A stretch of DNA of 42,581 bases. Source: Ruminococcus sp. (lineage in GTDB: Bacteria; Bacillota; Clostridia; Lachnospirales; Lachnospiraceae). The notes under the pieces are model-generated. The model worked only from the letters and a program-made list of their open reading frames with translations. It did no database searches and had not been told where the DNA came from. Location: assembly GCA_023663085.1 (NCBI GenBank), contig JAMPIB010000031.1:1-42581 (forward strand), given 5' to 3'. Below are positions 41,237 to 42,581 of this stretch, in pieces. A program made the translations under genes and the position numbers. How positions within the stretch are numbered: the stretch's first letter is position 1; each line of letters starts with the position of its first letter.

Positions 41237-42274
41237 ATGAAAAAAATCGAGGAAATCATACATGACGAGGCATATTGGCGAAATGAAGCCTTAACAGGTG
41301 AATGGGAAAACAGGCTGAAACATTTTTATAAAGAAATTGGAAGAATGCAGGGACTTAGTTTTTATGAAACCAGTTTCAAGACAAAAAATATACAGTTTTA
41401 TAAACAGGAGAGCATTTCTGTTTTGGAGAATAATGAAATAGAAGTACAATTAACAGATGTATTCAGCCTCCGATTAACAGATGATGTTTCTGCAAAAATG
41501 GATTTATATGAATGTTTGGAAAATCAGCAAGGGCATATTTGTAATGATATTTTTAGTGGAAACATCAAAATAAAACATAAGAATGCAGCGTTTAGGCAGA
41601 ACCAGATATGGGAAAATGCAAAATTTAAGAAAGTAAGTTTTTCAGAGTATAATCCGCCAACGCCGGAGAAAGTTCCTGAATTGATGAAAGAATTGGAAAT
41701 ATACTGGAATGAAGAGATAAAGGCGGAGCCGGTTATAAAAGCGGGTCTTTTTACCTATCAGTTTTTGACGATCATGCCTTATGAGGAAAATAATGAAATC
41801 TGGCTTAGTATTTTATTAAACTCTTTTTTCAGGAGACAGGGCATGGGGAGTGATTATTATATTCCGTTCGCAAGATATTTCGCTGAACAGAATATGGAGA
41901 GGGAAACGGCAATGCGTCATACCAGAGAAAGTGGGGACTATGTTATTTGGATTCATTTTTTTATAAATGTTATGGAAATGGCGGTTGCTAAAACGAATCA
42001 GGCGATTATGCAGTTGGAACAAATACATAAGAATACTTTAGCTTCGATTGAAAAAGAAAAACAACAATTATTATTGCAGGAAGTATCTGCATTTATGGAA
42101 GAAAATCCGGTTTTTGTTATTCATGATATTGAGAGGGAGTTTCGCACGGCATATAATACTGCCGCGAAGTCAGTTGCTATTTTAGAAAAGCATGGTGTGA
42201 TAAAGGAAATTTCTAACAAACAGAGGTATCGAGTGTACTGCTATGAAAAATTGATCAGGGAGATTTTGAAGTGA
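41237..42274 (+). CDS. Fic-fold protein with a degenerate catalytic motif
   Basis: 345 residues. Fic-like landmarks precede the core: FRQNQIWENA, then YNPPTPEKVPELMKELEIYW, then IKAGLFTYQFLTI, aligned with the usual FRxxQVW and PPxPExVPxLM. The catalytic loop, normally HPFxxGNGR, here reads MPYEENNEI (residues 180-188). The histidine is Met, both glycines are lost and the arginine is Ile, so AMPylation as known is unlikely. The last ~70 residues (FRTAYNTAAKSVAILEKHGV) form a winged helix typical of Fic-HTH proteins. It follows RhuM by 8 bases. A regulatory or antitoxin-like role is inferred. Confidence 0.7.
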   Translation: MKKIEEIIHDEAYWRNEALTGEWENRLKHFYKEIGRMQGLSFYETSFKTKNIQFYKQESISVLENNEIEVQLTDVFSLRLTDDVSAKMDLYECLENQQGHICNDIFSGNIKIKHKNAAFRQNQIWENAKFKKVSFSEYNPPTPEKVPELMKELEIYWNEEIKAEPVIKAGLFTYQFLTIMPYEENNEIWLSILLNSFFRRQGMGSDYYIPFARYFAEQNMERETAMRHTRESGDYVIWIHFFINVMEMAVAKTNQAIMQLEQIHKNTLASIEKEKQQLLLQEVSAFMEENPVFVIHDIEREFRTAYNTAAKSVAILEKHGVIKEISNKQRYRVYCYEKLIREILK

Positions 42275-42383
42275 AGGATTATTAATAACGTATGCAGAAA
42301 AATTCAGAAAAAGTTTTGTTGCATTAGCTGAAATAAGATAATAAAATATAGATAGGAAAGTATGAATTTTTGGAGAAAAGCCA

Positions 42384-42392
42384 TGCTATAAT
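42384..42392 (+). promoter_or_regulatory. Extended -10 promoter for the 3' partial gene
   Basis: TGCTATAAT is a TGn plus perfect TATAAT (42387-42392), 44 bases before the next start codon. No good -35. The rest of 42275-42420 shows no gene. Confidence 0.5.
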
Positions 42393-42436
42393 CTGCAGGC
42401 AGATGATAGTATTACTAACCAAAGGAGGTGTTTTTT

Positions 42437-42581
42437 ATGGCAACTTCAAGTATCACGAAAAATTTTGTCATTTCCGGCAAGGAGCAGGTGGAGATGTTTG
42501 TCAATGCGATTGAAGAGTCTGCCAAGAACCGTCCTGTTCATATACCAGTAGCAGCAAGAGAGATAACAGACGAAGCGGAAC
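42437..42581 (+). CDS. Start of an unidentified small protein (cut by window end)
   Basis: ATG 42437 follows a textbook AAAGGAGGTG with six T's as spacer. The 48 visible residues begin MATSSITKNFVISGKEQVEM and include FVNAIEESAKNRP. The shape (short N-terminal strand, then a helix) resembles small antidote-like or hypothetical proteins of gut Clostridia, but I cannot place the family. The frame is open to the window end. Confidence 0.6.
   Translation, partial: MATSSITKNFVISGKEQVEMFVNAIEESAKNRPVHIPVAAREITDEAE

Overview
The window looks like a chromosomal segment from a Gram-positive anaerobe of the Clostridia, most likely a gut Lachnospiraceae. The reasons are strong GGAGG ribosome-binding sites, sigma-A-type promoters, a lysine riboswitch upstream of dapA, a class III fructose-bisphosphatase, YerC/TrpR-like and DUF1836 proteins, many lipoproteins, and carbohydrate ABC transporters without their own ATPase. 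The species cannot be named from the sequence alone. I saw no rRNA, tRNA, IS element or CRISPR array. || Layout. 1-3300 is an AT-rich accessory stretch: a gene tail, an AlkZ-like HTH_42 protein, a lipoprotein zinc peptidase whose start is separated from its signal peptide by an apparent one-base slip, and an XRE antitoxin remnant. 3377-8630 is core housekeeping: a two-OB-fold SSB-like protein, a corrinoid adenosyltransferase, L-box riboswitch-dapA-dapB, and fbp. 8731-13961 holds a low-complexity lipoprotein, a eukaryotic-type HisA, a cold-shock protein, a YerC-like regulator, a DUF1836 protein, an orphan NMT1-type binding protein and an EamA transporter. 14143-23329 carries a polytopic chemoreceptor, an SPFH/zinc-ribbon protein, PcrA helicase, a small Asp-rich membrane protein, a 23S rRNA m5U methyltransferase, an AlbA_2/RecG-like protein and a FabG-like reductase. 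|| 23539-40040 is the main interest: one probable ten-gene operon of about 16.5 kb, bounded by terminators at 23400 and 40102. It encodes a GH26 mannanase-like lipoprotein, a giant binding protein with carbohydrate-binding-like N-terminal modules, two CUT1 permeases, a membrane-anchored NHL/TPR protein, a YIP1-family membrane protein, a membrane-anchored DUF5696 protein, two more CUT1 permeases, a lipoprotein with three near-identical ~128-residue modules, and a second, conventional binding-protein lipoprotein. I infer a surface glycan capture, cleavage and import machine with two importers flanking an uncharacterised NHL-YIP1-DUF5696 membrane module. No ATPase or regulator is encoded within it, so a shared MsmK-type ATPase elsewhere is expected. 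|| 40233-42581 is a second accessory island: a RhuM-family protein paired with a Fic-fold protein whose catalytic motif is degenerate, then the start of a small protein cut by the window end.
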